64,000 nt of DNA from Tamarix chinensis (taxonomy: Eukaryota; Streptophyta; Magnoliopsida; Caryophyllales; Tamaricaceae): contig CM060172.1 in the NCBI GenBank assembly GCA_030549775.1, positions 130,623,122 to 130,687,121 on the forward strand, given 5' to 3'. How positions within the stretch are numbered: position 1 is the first letter of the stretch; each line of letters starts with the position of its first letter. This document shows positions 37,590-49,747 of the stretch, one piece after another. Below the pieces are notes generated by a model, which searched no databases, was not told the origin of the DNA, and saw only the letters and a program-made list of their open reading frames with translations. Both the position numbers and the translations under genes were made by a program.

Positions 37590-40536
37590 CAGTGATGCAC
37601 AGGGATGGGGAGAAGTGGAGAAATGCCATGATTTAAAAAAATTAGGAAACGGGGATGGGAGGAAACATCAATATGCATAAATATTAAAATAAAACATATA
37701 TTAAACTAAAATTTGACATAACCAAAATTTAATTCTCAAACTCATACTAAATTACTTAAAATCATACACTCAAATGAATTAAATTAAATGTTCATTTTCG
37801 TTAATGACATCAACTACTTCTACTTCTTCATCTTGAACCCTTGTTTTGGAAAAAACCACCGCCTCTAACTTGCGTTCATCAAGAGAAAGAGAAGTAATAC
37901 CGAGTAATCCAATATCTTCAAAAAAAAATAAAAGTCATCACCTATGCAAAAGAAAAAAAAAGAAATTAATTTTGTCATTTAATAGTTGTCACAACTTATA
38001 ATGTAATACGGAACTAGTAAACAACGATAAAATATTACTATAGATGTCCCACATTATTGATTTTTTGCTCCTTATATTTTGGAAGTCTCCTTACTAGGAG
38101 ACCATGATTGTTATGACCATACACCAAGTCTTTGGCACGCTTAGGAAGCAATCTATTCCTTTTCATAGAATGAATAAAACTATATATACTCTAATTTCAT
38201 TTACTGCATGCAGAAGAAGATACTTGGACAAACAATTTGAGGGCAAGATTTTGAAGCAATGGTGCACTTGAGCTATGAACTCCCCACCAAGCCTTTGAAT
38301 CAATAATGTCTCTATCATAAAAAGAATCAAATTCTCCAAAGGGACCATGTTTAAGTGCAAAATTCACAAATTCCATATTAACTTTGGAGCGAGCTTCATG
38401 ATTAGGGAATAGCCTTTTAAAACACTTGTTCCTTTTGATGCAAACCTCCTCACCTCTAGAAGGAGCAACTCTAAGTGACTTAGCATCTAACCAAATATCA
38501 GTATAATATTCAAAGGAAGAAATCAACAAAATTATAGATACTATTATTAGTTATCAAATTAAAGAAATAAAAATATAACACTTTAATAAAAATAAAATAA
38601 GGTTACCTTGGGTTCAATGATTATGCCAAATAATGAAGGGGTGTACTACTTTTGGTTCAATTGGATGTGAGTATAGTATATATCACTTGAAAGAAAGAAT
38701 ACACTTCTCCAGCCTCTTTACATTCATGCTCATAAATAAGATTTCTCCCTTTATCTATCATTGTGTCCCACATTTCATAGATAAGGTAAAGGGTTTGTTT
38801 ATCGGCATCACACTCTCTAATCATATGGTAAATAGGTCATGTAAAATCAAGGATATGATCAACCTTATCCCACCATAAATCATCAAGCAATTTTTTCTTC
38901 ACAAACCTTGCTTTTCCAATATTATCTATTTTATAAGAAAACCACTCTTTACTAATCACCATAGCTTGAAGACTATATTTTATAAGGTTCATTCTCTTCA
39001 ATGTAACAACAACTTGAGCAAAACAAGTATCAGCAACTGTAAGCAACTTTAGAGAAGCAAACCAAATGAACATGGCTAATCTCATAGAATGCATAATTAT
39101 AAAATTCTTAATTTGAATAGCATATTCATGAATGTCATTTATCCAATGACAATCCTCATATATCTCAACATTCTTGTTTACATTTCTTGTAGCACAAATA
39201 TTTTTCAAAGTAAGATTAAGTGCATGAACAACACATGGAGTACAATGAATATGAGGATAAATTTGTTCAATGATCTCACTGGCCACTTTACAATTTAAGG
39301 CATTCAAAACACAACAACAACACAAAGTGAACTCATAATCAACTATCACAACACACACAAAAAAACAATCGAAATTGGTAATCATAACACAATAACACTA
39401 ACAATGCAACAACAATAATTGAAATTAACAATTACAACACAACACCACCAACCAAAATCAGCAATGACAATTCATAGCAATCAGTTGTGTGCATTTTACG
39501 AGTAGTTACTCCATTGTGACTAAGTTGCCTGGATCAAATCACATAAGCTGCTACTCTGCTGTTTATAGATAATGATAAGTATGTGTTCATTTTAACCATT
39601 CTTCACATTGTGAAAGCCTTCAATGGGATGCCATAAATTTAGTCTTGCTTTTGTTGGCTTCCTTTTCCCCTCATTCTTCAAGAATTAGAAAGATTGTTTT
39701 CATTACAATTTTAGCCAAACTTTATCAAGTAGTGAAATTAATTTTTTTTACTAGTGTTACATTGTTGCATTATAGATGTTATAATGGTCAGATGCATGAT
39801 TAATCTTATTAATTCCTTGTACTAGGTTTTTTTTATAGTGTTAAAATAAACTAAAGTTGGGATATGATCACATGTTATGATGATAAAAAGCCTTTGATGT
39901 ATACTATGAATCCAAAGGTGCACCAATGAAAGCCTTTGATGTCCAACATTTTGGTCATCACCATGCTCAAAAATAAGTTCAAACATTGGCGGAAGAAATA
40001 TACAAGGTATAAATGATATGTATTTTACTACTCGTAAGATAGCAAGGGGATAAAAAAGCCTTATCATAGCTGTGGGAGCAACGAAGTTGCGGCGTTTCAG
40101 AGTTGAGCAGCGGTGGCGGAGCAGCGAAGTAATGGAATAGCCATTCCAAACCTCAACTCTACACTTCAAGATGAATTTAAAATTTTAGAGTCATCGACAG
40201 AAATGGAAGATTGTCGATGGGTCACCGATGGACGGTGCTGGGCGAGGAGGGAGAATGTTCCTACTACTGCAATTCATTTGGATCGAAGCTAAGTAGCAGC
40301 CACAGGTTGAAGACAAATGGTAGATCAGAAGGGTGAAGGGGGAGGGTAGGAAAATTGGGCGTCATGCGGTGTGGGCGAGGTGATGGGACGAGCAGTTTTA
40401 GTTGATATAAATCCTCCAAAACAATATCATTTTGGAAGGTTTTTTTCTTTAAATCAGTGTCCCGTCTCGCATTTCGTCCCTAGAAATGTTCCGGGGACGC
40501 GAAACAGGGGCACTTCAGTGTCCTCGTGCTTCACTG
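37590..40536 (-). mobile_element. hAT-superfamily DNA transposon (2.9 kb)
   Basis: The ends form an imperfect inverted repeat: CAGTGATGCACAGGGA on the left against CAGTGAAGCACGAGGA, the complement of the right end. The flanks are a perfect 8-bp duplication GTGGTATC (37582-37589 and 40537-40544), the length typical of hAT. The target itself is a GTGGTATCC repeat, so the duplication alone is weaker than usual, but it meets the inverted repeat exactly. The body encodes broken transposase on the minus strand. The right terminal region also has GTTTCGCGTCCCCGG, often seen near hAT ends. Confidence 0.85.
38163..39385 (-). pseudogene. hAT transposase, decayed
   Basis: This enzyme would cut and move the element. 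The N-proximal piece (39385-38837) has IHCTPCVVHALNLTLKNI, matching the family's W.PC..H.LNL region, followed by IWFASLKLLTVADTCFAQ and WWDKVDHIL, typical of the RNase H-like/DUF659 type. The C-terminal piece (38529-38197) has DSKAWWGVHSSSAPLLQNLALKLF, matching the hAT dimerisation domain (P..WW..H....P.LQ..A), then SSSACSK. The pieces are in different frames, and I did not find the N-terminal BED zinc finger. Loss of frame makes the copy non-autonomous. Confidence 0.8.
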
Positions 40537-40770
40537 GTGGTATCCTAACTTTTATCCCTTGTGGTAGAGACATTCAAGGTGTGATGGGTGAGGTATCCCA
40601 GTACATGAACCCCTTGGTGTACTTCAACCATGTGTAGTAGGTGTGGTATCCTAATTTCTGTGGTAGGTGTAGTCGATGTGTGGTGGGTGTAGTATCCTTG
40701 AAGAGATCCCTTTCGATGTATTATGACCTTGTGTTATGAGTGTGGTATCCCATTGTGATTATCTTATGCT
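40537..40770 (+). repeat. GTGTGGTATCC degenerate tandem repeat
   Basis: About five to six units with the core GGTGTGGTATCC at 40-60 base spacing; two more lie at 37510-37590 on the other side of the hAT. Confidence 0.7.
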
Positions 40771-41500
40771 ATCATGACTTTCATTCATGGTGGAGAAATA
40801 GGTGTGGAAAAACGAACTATCTTACTAACCAAAAATTGTGTGGCCACTAAAAGAGGAATTCTAATATAGTTTACGTTTTATGCATCTTATGCATTATCAT
40901 ATCTCTATACTTCTATAACTTCCATGCAAGCATGCTATATTGTACGTGAGTCATATCATGAAAATATCAACATGCTATTATGTGACTTCAATATGTTGCA
41001 TGAGCCTTCCATGTTTTAGTTAGTATGTTTTACCAGAACTTCACAATACTGATACTAAACTTATGTGGTCATTGTGATGATCTGGCTTTTAGTCCGAGGC
41101 GTAGAGGATGATTTGCAGGGTTACAACTCTCAGTTAGAGTATGCTGAGGGTGATGACGTGGGCTATTACTTGGGGTCCGAGGTTTATGATCGTGCCTAAG
41201 AATTAAGCAAACCAATTATTGGTATTTTTCCCACTACGTTGGGATGCTTTTATACCTTATGTTATTTAAACTCTTTGCTCGAATTCCTATATTTGATTTT
41301 ATAAACTATCAAATTCATATATATATGCTATGGCGTTAGTCTTTATTTCTTTGTATTGTCAAATTATTATTATGATAATGCATCTTTTGTTCTTTGTTCC
41401 ATTTTGCCTTATATTAGACATAGGTTAGGTGATAATCACACTTCTCTTATTGTTGATGTAGCGGTAATAGTCACAAGTTTTATCTTATGCAAAATTTAAA
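40537..41500 (+). mobile_element. LTR-like unit G, last part
   Basis: The GTGTGGTATCC repeat of unit G resumes here directly after the hAT, with units near 40537, 40580, 40640, 40690 and 40742. Unrelated low-copy-looking sequence follows. The right end of G was not found; 41500 is approximate. Confidence 0.4.
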
Positions 41501-41934
41501 ACTGAATAGTTTCATACTAGTTGGGTTGACCAATATAATTTTTTAATCACTAATATACGTGAATAATTACAAGCAAAAAGCAATTGTAAATAATATATTT
41601 AAGTTAGAAGATGCTTTCAGATGTAACCTAAGACTCAATTTTAATCATGATACAATTATATTTAGAAATAAATGCTAGAAATATAAAGTGTAGATCTCTC
41701 ACTTTTTTTTATACATAAATTTAAATAACATAAATCTAAGTTGTACATAAAAATAATAATCAAAATAATGTATGTTGTCAATTTTCAAGTAAATTTCATC
41801 TTTAACCTCAAAATTAATTTAATATATGAGATTATTATAAATTAATAACCTCACGTGTTATCTAAATATATGACCAAAAACTTATAAGCGTATAAAATAG
41901 CTAAGGACATGCACTCATTATAGACCGAGCTTTC
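41501..41934. other. Unassigned AT-rich sequence
   Basis: I see no gene, repeat or domain on either strand here. Confidence 0.4.
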
Positions 41935-41937
41935 TTA

Positions 41938-42603
41938 GAGCATCCATAATGAACGTAGTTTGCATGTACGTAGAGGATTTTTGTACTAAATAAAGACTCT
42001 CCCCTCTCAATGTTTTTTTAATAAAAAAATTCAAACAATAAAACTCTCGTAGAATTCAGAGAGAGATTTTATTTTAGAGATTTTTTTGTTACATCATCTC
42101 TTTTTTTTTTAGTTATTTAAAACTTCAACTAATGCATATAAATTATTATTTTAGATATTAAAATAATAACCATAATGACAAGTAATTTGTGAGGCACGTA
42201 AAACTAAATATCTGAATGATAACTGCTTTTTAGAAAGAATTAAGATGTAAAGAAATAATACGAAAATTAAAAGATAGGAAGACGAAGATTTATAAAAGAA
42301 AAAAGACAGTCATTGTTATATATGTAATATATTTATAAGAAACAAATCAGCCAAAAAAAAGTGTGTGATGCTTTCATTTGGGAATATCCGAACTCGTTGC
42401 ATATATCTATGATTGTCTGAAAGACACTGTACAGGGTCCCAACGTCAGGGATGAATCAGATTATGTATATGTAAATGACACCTGTCGGTCTTTCTTCTAC
42501 AACATGCAAGAGACTCATCACTCGTTTTAGTGGAGAGTAGCATTTTAGTTGCGAAGATTTTGGATGTAAAGATCACCAAAATCTAGCACCACTATGAATG
42601 CTC
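41938..42603. mobile_element. Tourist-like MITE (666 bp)
   Basis: The ends are GAGCATCCATAATGA on the left and, as complement of the right end, GAGCATTCATAGTGG. Both are flanked by the trinucleotide TTA (41935-41937 and 42604-42606), the duplication expected for PIF/Harbinger-type elements. GAGCATC..CAATG ends are common in plant MITEs of this type. There is no coding region. It is long for a MITE, so a nested insertion or a larger deleted parent is possible. Confidence 0.65.
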
Positions 42604-42606
42604 TTA

Positions 42607-44890
42607 AGGAAGCACGATAGTGATTTCAAGAGCGAGTGTGAATGAAGTGAAAGAATTTTTTCCATATTTTATTTCTGGATACAGAAAATGATTCGTGCTT
42701 TTATACATGCAAGCAAGGGCAGCAAGAAGAATGCCTACATGCAAAATGAAGTTGTAACCTAAATATTGTCACCGAAGTAGGAAAAGTAGTGGAAATTATT
42801 CACCAATAGACTGAAAGGTCAGTGATTGCTCTTCATGAGTATAGATAGCCTTTTCAACTTGAAATAGCCTAGTTCAAGATGTTCTTCATGCTCGATGACA
42901 TAATTATGTGTAGGTAGCACCATACGCTCACTAAAATAACAAATATTCCAAAACAACTAGATAAGCAATCCCCTAGGTGCCAAAATAGATTAAAAGCTGA
43001 GATACCTGAACACCAGTTGTGCAATGTATCAAATTCAAAGAGTAATTTAATATATCAAATCATATTGGGCTATTGGGCTTCACAATCATATAGCACTCAA
43101 GCAAGACAAGTGAGAAAATAGCTATCTGATATACTCGTGTAGAGAACTTCCTCCTAAAAGAAAATAAAGCCTTGGCAAAGTACCTAAAAATATATATATA
43201 AACTAACACCTAGCAGGATTAATTTCAGAACTTTAACACATTTGTTTGAACCATGACTCACCATCACCACCAAACCCAGAATCAAATATGCCTATGATTG
43301 CTCAATAAAATTACGCACACAAAAATAATGTTAACAGCAACAAATATCCCACGCATAGTTCCAGCAGAAGCTAATAACATCAACCATCCCCATTATCTGC
43401 AAGTCTAAAATCTTATAGCATTCACCATACACTATTTGGGCATTTGCATTCCCTCATATGCGGTAAAGCTCATCTATGGTTATTTTTTTCATTTTATTAA
43501 TGACCAAACTTTGGAAAGACAAGTGTCATCTTAAAATTTGTTGTGGGATGGTGAGAAAACAAGAGACGAAAAATGAGATTTGAATCCTGTAATAGAGAGA
43601 ACCACAAAATTTCTATCATTTTTCTCTTCTGCATAGGCTTGATCAATTTGAATATGTTAAGTCGTTTATCGTTGGTCACACACTTCCTAAAACGCCAATA
43701 TTAATTTTGAATGGTGCAGATATGATGTTAATCTTTCTAATTTAGGTTTTTGTTGGTGTTTTAGTGGATGGTGTGTTTAGGTCAGCCTCATCTCAATTTA
43801 GGTTTTGGCTTTTATTAGGTGATTTATTGTGCTCGATTTTGGCTGAAAATTAGTGAGGTTGTTGGTAAAATATTATTATTGATTACTTTAAAAAGGCTAG
43901 CTGTTTTGTGGCTTATAGATCAATTTTTAGATGTGTTTACACTAGCTTTGTTTTATTGTTGCAAACTTAGGTATTGTAATTATTGTCTAGTTGAGCTATT
44001 TTGGGTTGATGAGTATATTATATAGTTAGTACTTAAATACTAAACTTTATATCCCATATTTCTCATGGTAAAAGTTTCCTAAGTAGAACAATGCGTCCCA
44101 TGGTTGTTTCCCTTTTATATTAGAAGGGATTTTCCACATAAATCTTATGTCATTAATTTGTAATTGCTTCTATTTTGTAGTTATTATTGTTGTCCCATTA
44201 TCCCTTGGCCCATCACATACTCCTACTGGGATAAAAAATAACTATGAAGAGCAACAATCTGCATCTTAATATAATCTTATACATGGCACACAGCTATGTG
44301 ATCACAAAATATCCAAAAAAAAACCAACAATCCAAATAGTTAAAAGAAAAGAAAACTCATATTATGCCCTTATTGCTCATAACACCTTATTTTGAGAAAT
44401 AAATACAAAATATCAACTCCACATTTGTCATCTGATGCTAAAACCATATAATGAAAATAGTCAGTTTATCACTCTTCTCATCTTTCACAGCTATCGTTGC
44501 ATAACTATAAGAAATTGGCAACCAAGGAGCATAACCCAATTATATGAAATCCATTTATTCCAAAAGTTCAAAATAATAGAAAAGTGAACACAACATGATT
44601 GATGAGCGGAGAATAGGAGAAAATTTACGGACATATATTTAATAACTAATGAATGGTTGACATGTTTTAGGTTTAGGTTGGTGGGAAAAATGTTTTATAC
44701 TAAGGGAAAATGTTCACAACACAAGGACTAGTAATAAAATTTAGTAGGTCATTATTAAGGCTTCAAATGAGTGAACTCAATTTTTTTTTGAGGTTTGGGC
44801 TTGCTTCATTTTATAAACAAGTGTAAAGATGAGGTTAAATCTCTGCTCATTTAACTAAACGAAGAGGCTAAATCAAATTTTGAATGCGAG
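42607..44890. other. Unassigned region with no recognised gene
   Basis: AT-rich sequence with short open frames (43497-43679, 43819-44025) that show no domain. Around 44780-44890 the words AAGTGTAAAGATGAGGTTAAAT and GAGCCAACTCGCATTC resemble a repeat also present at 61.7-62.0 kb. The missing RT/RNase H part of the copia element should lie here if it had been kept, but I could not see it. Confidence 0.35.
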
Positions 44891-44899
44891 TTGGCTCGT

Positions 44900-45120
44900 T
44901 CACAACTCTATACATCACTACATTCACCATTTTTGTGCATTATAAGGCCTAAAATAAGGAAAATAAAGACAACCCAAGGCCTTTAAAGATGAATAATCAA
45001 GTTTAGCATCAAAAATTATCTCATGAGTGGATTACTGCCTTAAGACCTTAGTAAGTAGCCTGTTAATAAGATCAAAAACTCTTGAAGAGCCATCGAACCA
45101 AAACTTATGAGGATGATTAG
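44900..45120 (-). pseudogene. Ty1/copia integrase, C-terminal part
   Basis: Minus-strand translation reads VFDLINRLLTKVLRQ, then a stop, then FDAKLDYSSLKALGCLYFPY followed by FRPYN. In Ty1/copia integrases the matching run is A.YLINRLPT.VL..KSPFE.LF...PDYS.LKVFGCLCFPYLRPYN, so identity is clear. The preceding core lies at 54174-54700 beyond LTR E, so E split the gene. Stops show decay. Confidence 0.8.
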
Positions 45121-46165
45121 TGTAACACCCCCAAAATTCACTACGAAAAAATTTTATTAAAAGTTTTATGTGGAAGCAAGTATAATAAACTTTAACGTGT
45201 TATCTTCACACTTAGTACCAAACCAGTTTTCTTCTACTAATCCACTACTAAGTACCAAGGCTAGAAAATATACTTTAATTAAATTCCAATAAACATTTTA
45301 CAAATTATAGTAGCTCAATAGTTAGGAAGGTTAACTCTCCTTCCAAGGAAAACCCACAAATCATGGCTACAAAGAAACTATTAGTAGAAAAGAAATACAA
45401 ATCGTTTCATGAAAGACACAAAAATACTTCTCAGTTTGAAACATGAGTCAGCAGCCTCAGATAATCTTACGCTCTCAATCCTGAAGATAAATCTAGAAGG
45501 TAGCAAGAGGTCTTACCTACAAAGGACACTACCCATTGAATAAGCAGACACCTAAGAAAGGAATATCTTCAATACTATGGTATTGAGTAACCATTTATAT
45601 AAGACTAACATGTAAGGCTCGCATACAACACACAAGATGAAATACATTGAACACATAATCATAGGAATGCACTTATATCATTTGAAATACCATAATCACT
45701 CAAATAGCTACACACATTCGCAAGACATATTAGTTCATTCATCATTATTGTATTCAATACATGAGTGTCTCAATTAACCAATAGTTTTATCTTCACACAA
45801 CCATCAAATTATATCCATGTGAGTACAGAAACCCGCTATTATAGTTGGTGGATCGAAAATGCTACTCCAAGATAGAATGTACCTGGCCACTATTATAGCC
45901 AGTGGACCGAAAATACTACTCCAGGATAAAATGTATCTGGCCACTATTATAATTGGTGGACCAGAAGTACTAATCTAGGACAGAACACACCTTACCACTA
46001 TTATAGCTGGTGGACCGAAAATCATTCTAACCTGGCCCCAACCCACGTGGTGTTCCTCTTTTCTTTTACACCATCCCTTCACACACACACACACACTCCA
46101 TCCTCCTTTCCATTTAAATCACACCCTTCATAAGACACCTTCCTAATCTCAACCTTAATTCCAAC
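45121..46165 (-). mobile_element. Family-1 LTR, copy E (outer), left part
   Basis: It starts TGTAACACCCCCAAAATTC on the plus strand. The five bases before it (ATTAG, 45116-45120) match ATTAA after the right end (54169-54173) with one G-to-A change. The continuation is at 50587-54168, after nested copy F. Without F it is about 4.6 kb. It is a diverged subfamily with a single group of four hairpin modules. It interrupts a copia integrase gene whose halves lie on both sides. Confidence 0.8.
45833..46020 (-). repeat. Hairpin-module array, copy E (4 modules)
   Basis: Four CCACTATTATAGCTGGTGGACCGA-type modules start near 45833, 45887, 45940 and 45995. The second group seen in copies B, C, D and F is missing; sequence passes directly from the CCCACGTGGTGTTCC box to an AC repeat (46080-46096). 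Confidence 0.75.
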
Positions 46166-46854
46166 TTTAACACTCCCAAAAATCACAGTTAAAAATTATT
46201 ATTTATTTAAAATGAACACAAGCATAGGGATGCTACCGCCGTGATTAGTATAAGCCCGACCATGACTAGTCTCACACCAACCATAAGGCTAAAGAAAATT
46301 GTCACAATTCATTGAACACACTTAAGGCAGAGAAACATAGAAAAACAAACATTCATAATGAGAAAATCAGTGTGCCTGATTCAAAGTCATTACAACCAAA
46401 AAGAGTTACATAGTTAAGGTCCCTAGGGGGGATAAAAGATACAATATAATGAAACAAAAATAAAAATAAACAGAGTTTGTTCTACATTGCTCTTGGACCC
46501 CTATGCCAAGTCTAAGAAGGTAAACTCTCAACCCCGCCTAATACCTCATAAGTATCATAGGCATCGAAAATGGTGTCTCCTACCTACACAAACTCTGTAA
46601 GGCTCTCTACTTATGGAAATGAGCATCACCCATGAAACGGGTGGTCAGTACGCTACATATTGAGTAAGGTAACCATGTAGCTAAGGCCATACACAAAAAG
46701 GCATATAACACAAGCAGGACCCTACAGATAAACCTTATAAGAAATGTAGAAAGTATAGGCTGTGTTATAGTCCATTAAACTTAATCGTTAGATCTTTGAC
46801 CAATATTCCCATTTCACACCATTCTTATTATCAATCCATGTGAGAATGGGAACC

Positions 46855-47196
46855 CTACTATTATAGCTGGTGGACCGAAAAACACCTAAGACAAAACGCA
46901 CCTGACTACTATTATTCGCAAATGGAACAGTCTCCAGAGCACAAGGAACCTGTCCATTATTATTCGTCGGTGGATCAGTCTGACCTTGACTCTCATGGCA
47001 TTTCATATAAGTAGATAGTATCTTTCCATGGTTTATCATCATTAGTTTTGGTTTGTTGAGCTCAGGATCCTCCACTATTATAGCCGGTGGACCGAAAACA
47101 TACAGGATTGAACACTCCTGATCACTATTATTCACCAGTGGATTGGTCTCCAGGGCACCCCGACACCTAGCCACTATTATTCGCCGGTGGAATGGT
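46855..47196 (-). repeat. Hairpin-module array, copy F (3+3 modules)
   Basis: Modules start near 46855, 46908, 46956, 47071, 47123 and 47170, for example CCACTATTATAGCCGGTGGACCGA. The layout and the spacer with a TCTCATGGCATTTC box agree with copies B and C. Confidence 0.8.
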
Positions 47197-47353
47197 CTAG
47201 GTCTGGCCGAACAATCTTTCTCTTTAAATGGTTAGTATCTTATTCGATAAATATTACCACCTTAGACATGCATGCCCTTTAGACTAATCGCTCACATAAC
47301 CCGTCTACACCTAGCCTTCTCAAAAGTGACTTGTCCCATTTCTTGGGACCCCT

Positions 47354-47658
47354 TGTAATACCCCAAACTGAGTGGAGTGTTATAAGAATTGATCTGGCTA
47401 CTTAAATCAACATGGTATACCATACTTTTGGTGATTCCATCTTAGGGACTCCATAGTTAAGTGTGTTGGCTATGGAGCAATTTTAGGATGGGTGATCCTC
47501 CTATGAAGTTTCAAAAATTTTTTGAAAATTTCTTGGGAAGTGCGTGAATGAGGAAAAAGCGCACTGAAATGACTCGTGTTGATCTATGGGGCCAACCAAT
47601 CAATCAGAAAACACTGCAAGGTAGCCCCCGTGTGGTCGTATCGACTCGAGGTGTTACA
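47354..47658 (+). mobile_element. Cassandra TRIM solo LTR with 5S rRNA domain
   Basis: It starts TGTAATACCCCAAACTGAG and ends GAGGTGTTACA, with a perfect 5-bp duplication CCCCT (47349-47353 and 47659-47663). Inside, 47415-47515 follows plant 5S rRNA: GGTATACCAT, GGTGATTCCATCTTAGGGACTCC, AGTTAAGTGTGTTGG (Pol III A box region, 47455-47469) and AGGATGGGTGATCCTCCTATGAAG (C box, 47485-47508). A 5S-derived domain inside short TGTAA..TTACA LTRs defines the Cassandra family of terminal-repeat retrotransposons in miniature. Only one LTR is present, so internal sequence was lost by LTR-LTR recombination. It disrupts family-1 copy F. The open frame 47548-47790 is chance. Confidence 0.9.
47415..47515 (+). 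ncRNA. 5S rRNA-derived domain in Cassandra LTR
   Basis: The order of A box, intermediate region and C box follows 5S rRNA, with scattered substitutions (AGTTAAGTGTG for AGTTAAGCGTG; GGGTGATCCTCC for GGGTGACCTCC). From published knowledge of the family it can be transcribed independently by Pol III; whether this decayed copy can is unknown. Confidence 0.75.
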
Positions 47659-49039
47659 CCCCTACTCCTCCTAATACATCCAGATATCCTTTCCCTCTTC
47701 TCCTTACTTACCACGAACACCCAACTCCTAAGTGCATGGGTCAAGGCCCACTTCCCCATACATTTGAGTCAACTCACTATCACCATCTAGGGTTTTCCTC
47801 CGGGAAACCCTAATTTGACCTATATGCCCCAACCTTCCTCTATCCCACACAACTCATGCTCCTTTACCCCCAACTCATCACCTCAGTTGATTAATCCCCA
47901 AGCATCCCACTTTACTTCTCATTTGCACATGTGACCACAAAACCTAGTTGGTCACCCCAAACCCTAGCACCTCTTTTATCATATACTATATCTCCATTAC
48001 TCTCACTTATGATCCTCTCTTCCACATAACACACACATACTCATGCTCCATGTGACATCCTTCCACTCTTACCCCATATTCTAATCTTCTCCATTATTTC
48101 TCCCTTCTACAATCTCCTCCACTTAGGGTTTTTTTCCCCAAACCCTAGCCAAGTTTCTCATGCACCCTTATACCAACCTACTTACTATTTTCCACCAATG
48201 GATCCCAATCCCCAAATAACTCTTTCCTTACCTTACTTAAACCTCAAGTCAACTTTTTCCACGAAGGATCATCCTCATGCAAAGACTATCCATCCTATGC
48301 AAACCCTAGACTCCCCATACAAGATTCACTTCACTCTCTTATTTTATCCATGTTATTCATTTATTTATCCACCCATGAGTCATGAGATCCATAGGTTATT
48401 CTTACTTCCCTCTAATCAACTCATTTCCTTTTGCCTCTTTCATCTTTTCACCCCAAAACATTTCTTTAAAGCATCCTAGCATGCATGTCCTAAAGGGCCA
48501 CATCACATAAGAACCACATACACAACATACACATCATTTTACACGTGCCATAAGGAGAACACATATACTTACCTTAGCTCCGTGCTGCACTATAAGTAAG
48601 TATTCATAATCATATAGGATACGAAAACATATCATCACACATAACATACAAATCACATAATACATATATTAGGCATTAACCACATCCTTACCGAAAATGA
48701 CACCGGGCTTGGAGTACACTCCTACGCCTCCTTAGGGTTGGGACTTAGTTCACATATAAGAGGAAAACACTAGGGTTAACTTCCCTCTTACCGACATTAT
48801 CATTATTTCCTACTTACCATTATCATAACCTAGGATTAGGGATATTAATAGTAATAGTAGCTTTATTAGTAAAAATAAGAGTATTATCCTTAAAATGATT
48901 AATCATGCTATTGTTAGTTAAAATAGGTTTAGATAGTTATATTGGTCAATGATAAGGTATTATTAACAATATTAGTCATAATAGAGATAATAACTTTAAT
49001 AATAGTAGTAGTAGAAGTAATAATAATACGAATACTAAT

Positions 49040-49073
49040 AATAATAATAGTAGAAACAATAATGATAATAATA

Positions 49074-49114
<41 letters not shown>

Positions 49115-49115
49115 A
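49040..49115. repeat. AAT and ATG microsatellites in LTR copy F
   Basis: AAT units up to 49073 are followed by a GAT/ATG array to about 49112, in the same position as the arrays in copies A, B and C. Confidence 0.85.
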
Positions 49116-49739
49116 AGGTTAGGATAATAATTAAAATAATTATATTTAGGGGTTATGAGGGTTAGGGAACAACATAGTGGTGGTGGCAACTAGGTGGCGG
49201 TGGCGCAATGATGGTGGAAGTGAGGGTTGGAGATGTTAGTCTTTTAGATCTAGAAGAGAGAGTGTGAGATGGTGGTTGTGGTGGTGGCCGACTCTCTGGG
49301 TTGAGAGAGTTGGAGTGGTGGTAGTGGTGCAGTAAGGCAGCGGCACAGGTGGTGGTTGATGTGGTGGTCGAGGGTGTTGGAGAAGGAGGAAGGGAGAAAG
49401 GAAGGTAGGGGTAGGGGAGGCTTTGTTGAGTGGTTTGGGTGGCAGAAGATGTGATGATTTCAGTAGAGGAGGTGGCGCACAACGACAAGAGGAGCGGCGA
49501 TGGGTGCAAAGTGGCAAGTTGAGCAACCAACTTTGCATGATTGTGGTGGCTCATGTAGGGGGAACTAGGGGTGGTGAGTGGTATGGTTCGGTGGAGGGTA
49601 ATGCAAGGGAGAGCTTGGGTGGTGTTTTGGGCGGCAGTGCTACGCGGTGGCGGCCGGGGCGGCTTCTGAAGAGGCAGTGGCAAAGGGATACATAATTTTT
49701 TGGGAAAGGTAGGGAGAGTCAAATGAGGTGAGTAGGGAG

Positions 49740-49747
49740 TATTTATA
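49740..49747 (-). promoter_or_regulatory. TATA box of LTR copy F
   Basis: The minus strand reads GGCTTATAAATACTCC, equivalent to CCTATAAATACCCC of copies A and B. Confidence 0.6.

Larger units (their letters stand above)
46584..48691 (-). other. Possible LTR leader intron, copy F
   Basis: Minus strand TTTTCG|GTAAGGATG at 48691 and GTTTGTGTAG|GTAGGAG at 46584 correspond to the sites in B, C and D. Without the Cassandra insertion the interval is about 1.8 kb. Splicing is inferred. Confidence 0.3.

Noticed and set aside
43497..44025. Possible small host genes at 43.5-44.0 kb
   Set aside because: Short frames of 60-70 codons with no domain, no promoter signs and AT-rich composition like surrounding debris.
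47415..47515. A genuine 5S rRNA gene
   Set aside because: The 5S-like stretch is diverged and lies inside a 305-bp Cassandra LTR with its own target duplication; it is not in a 5S tandem array.
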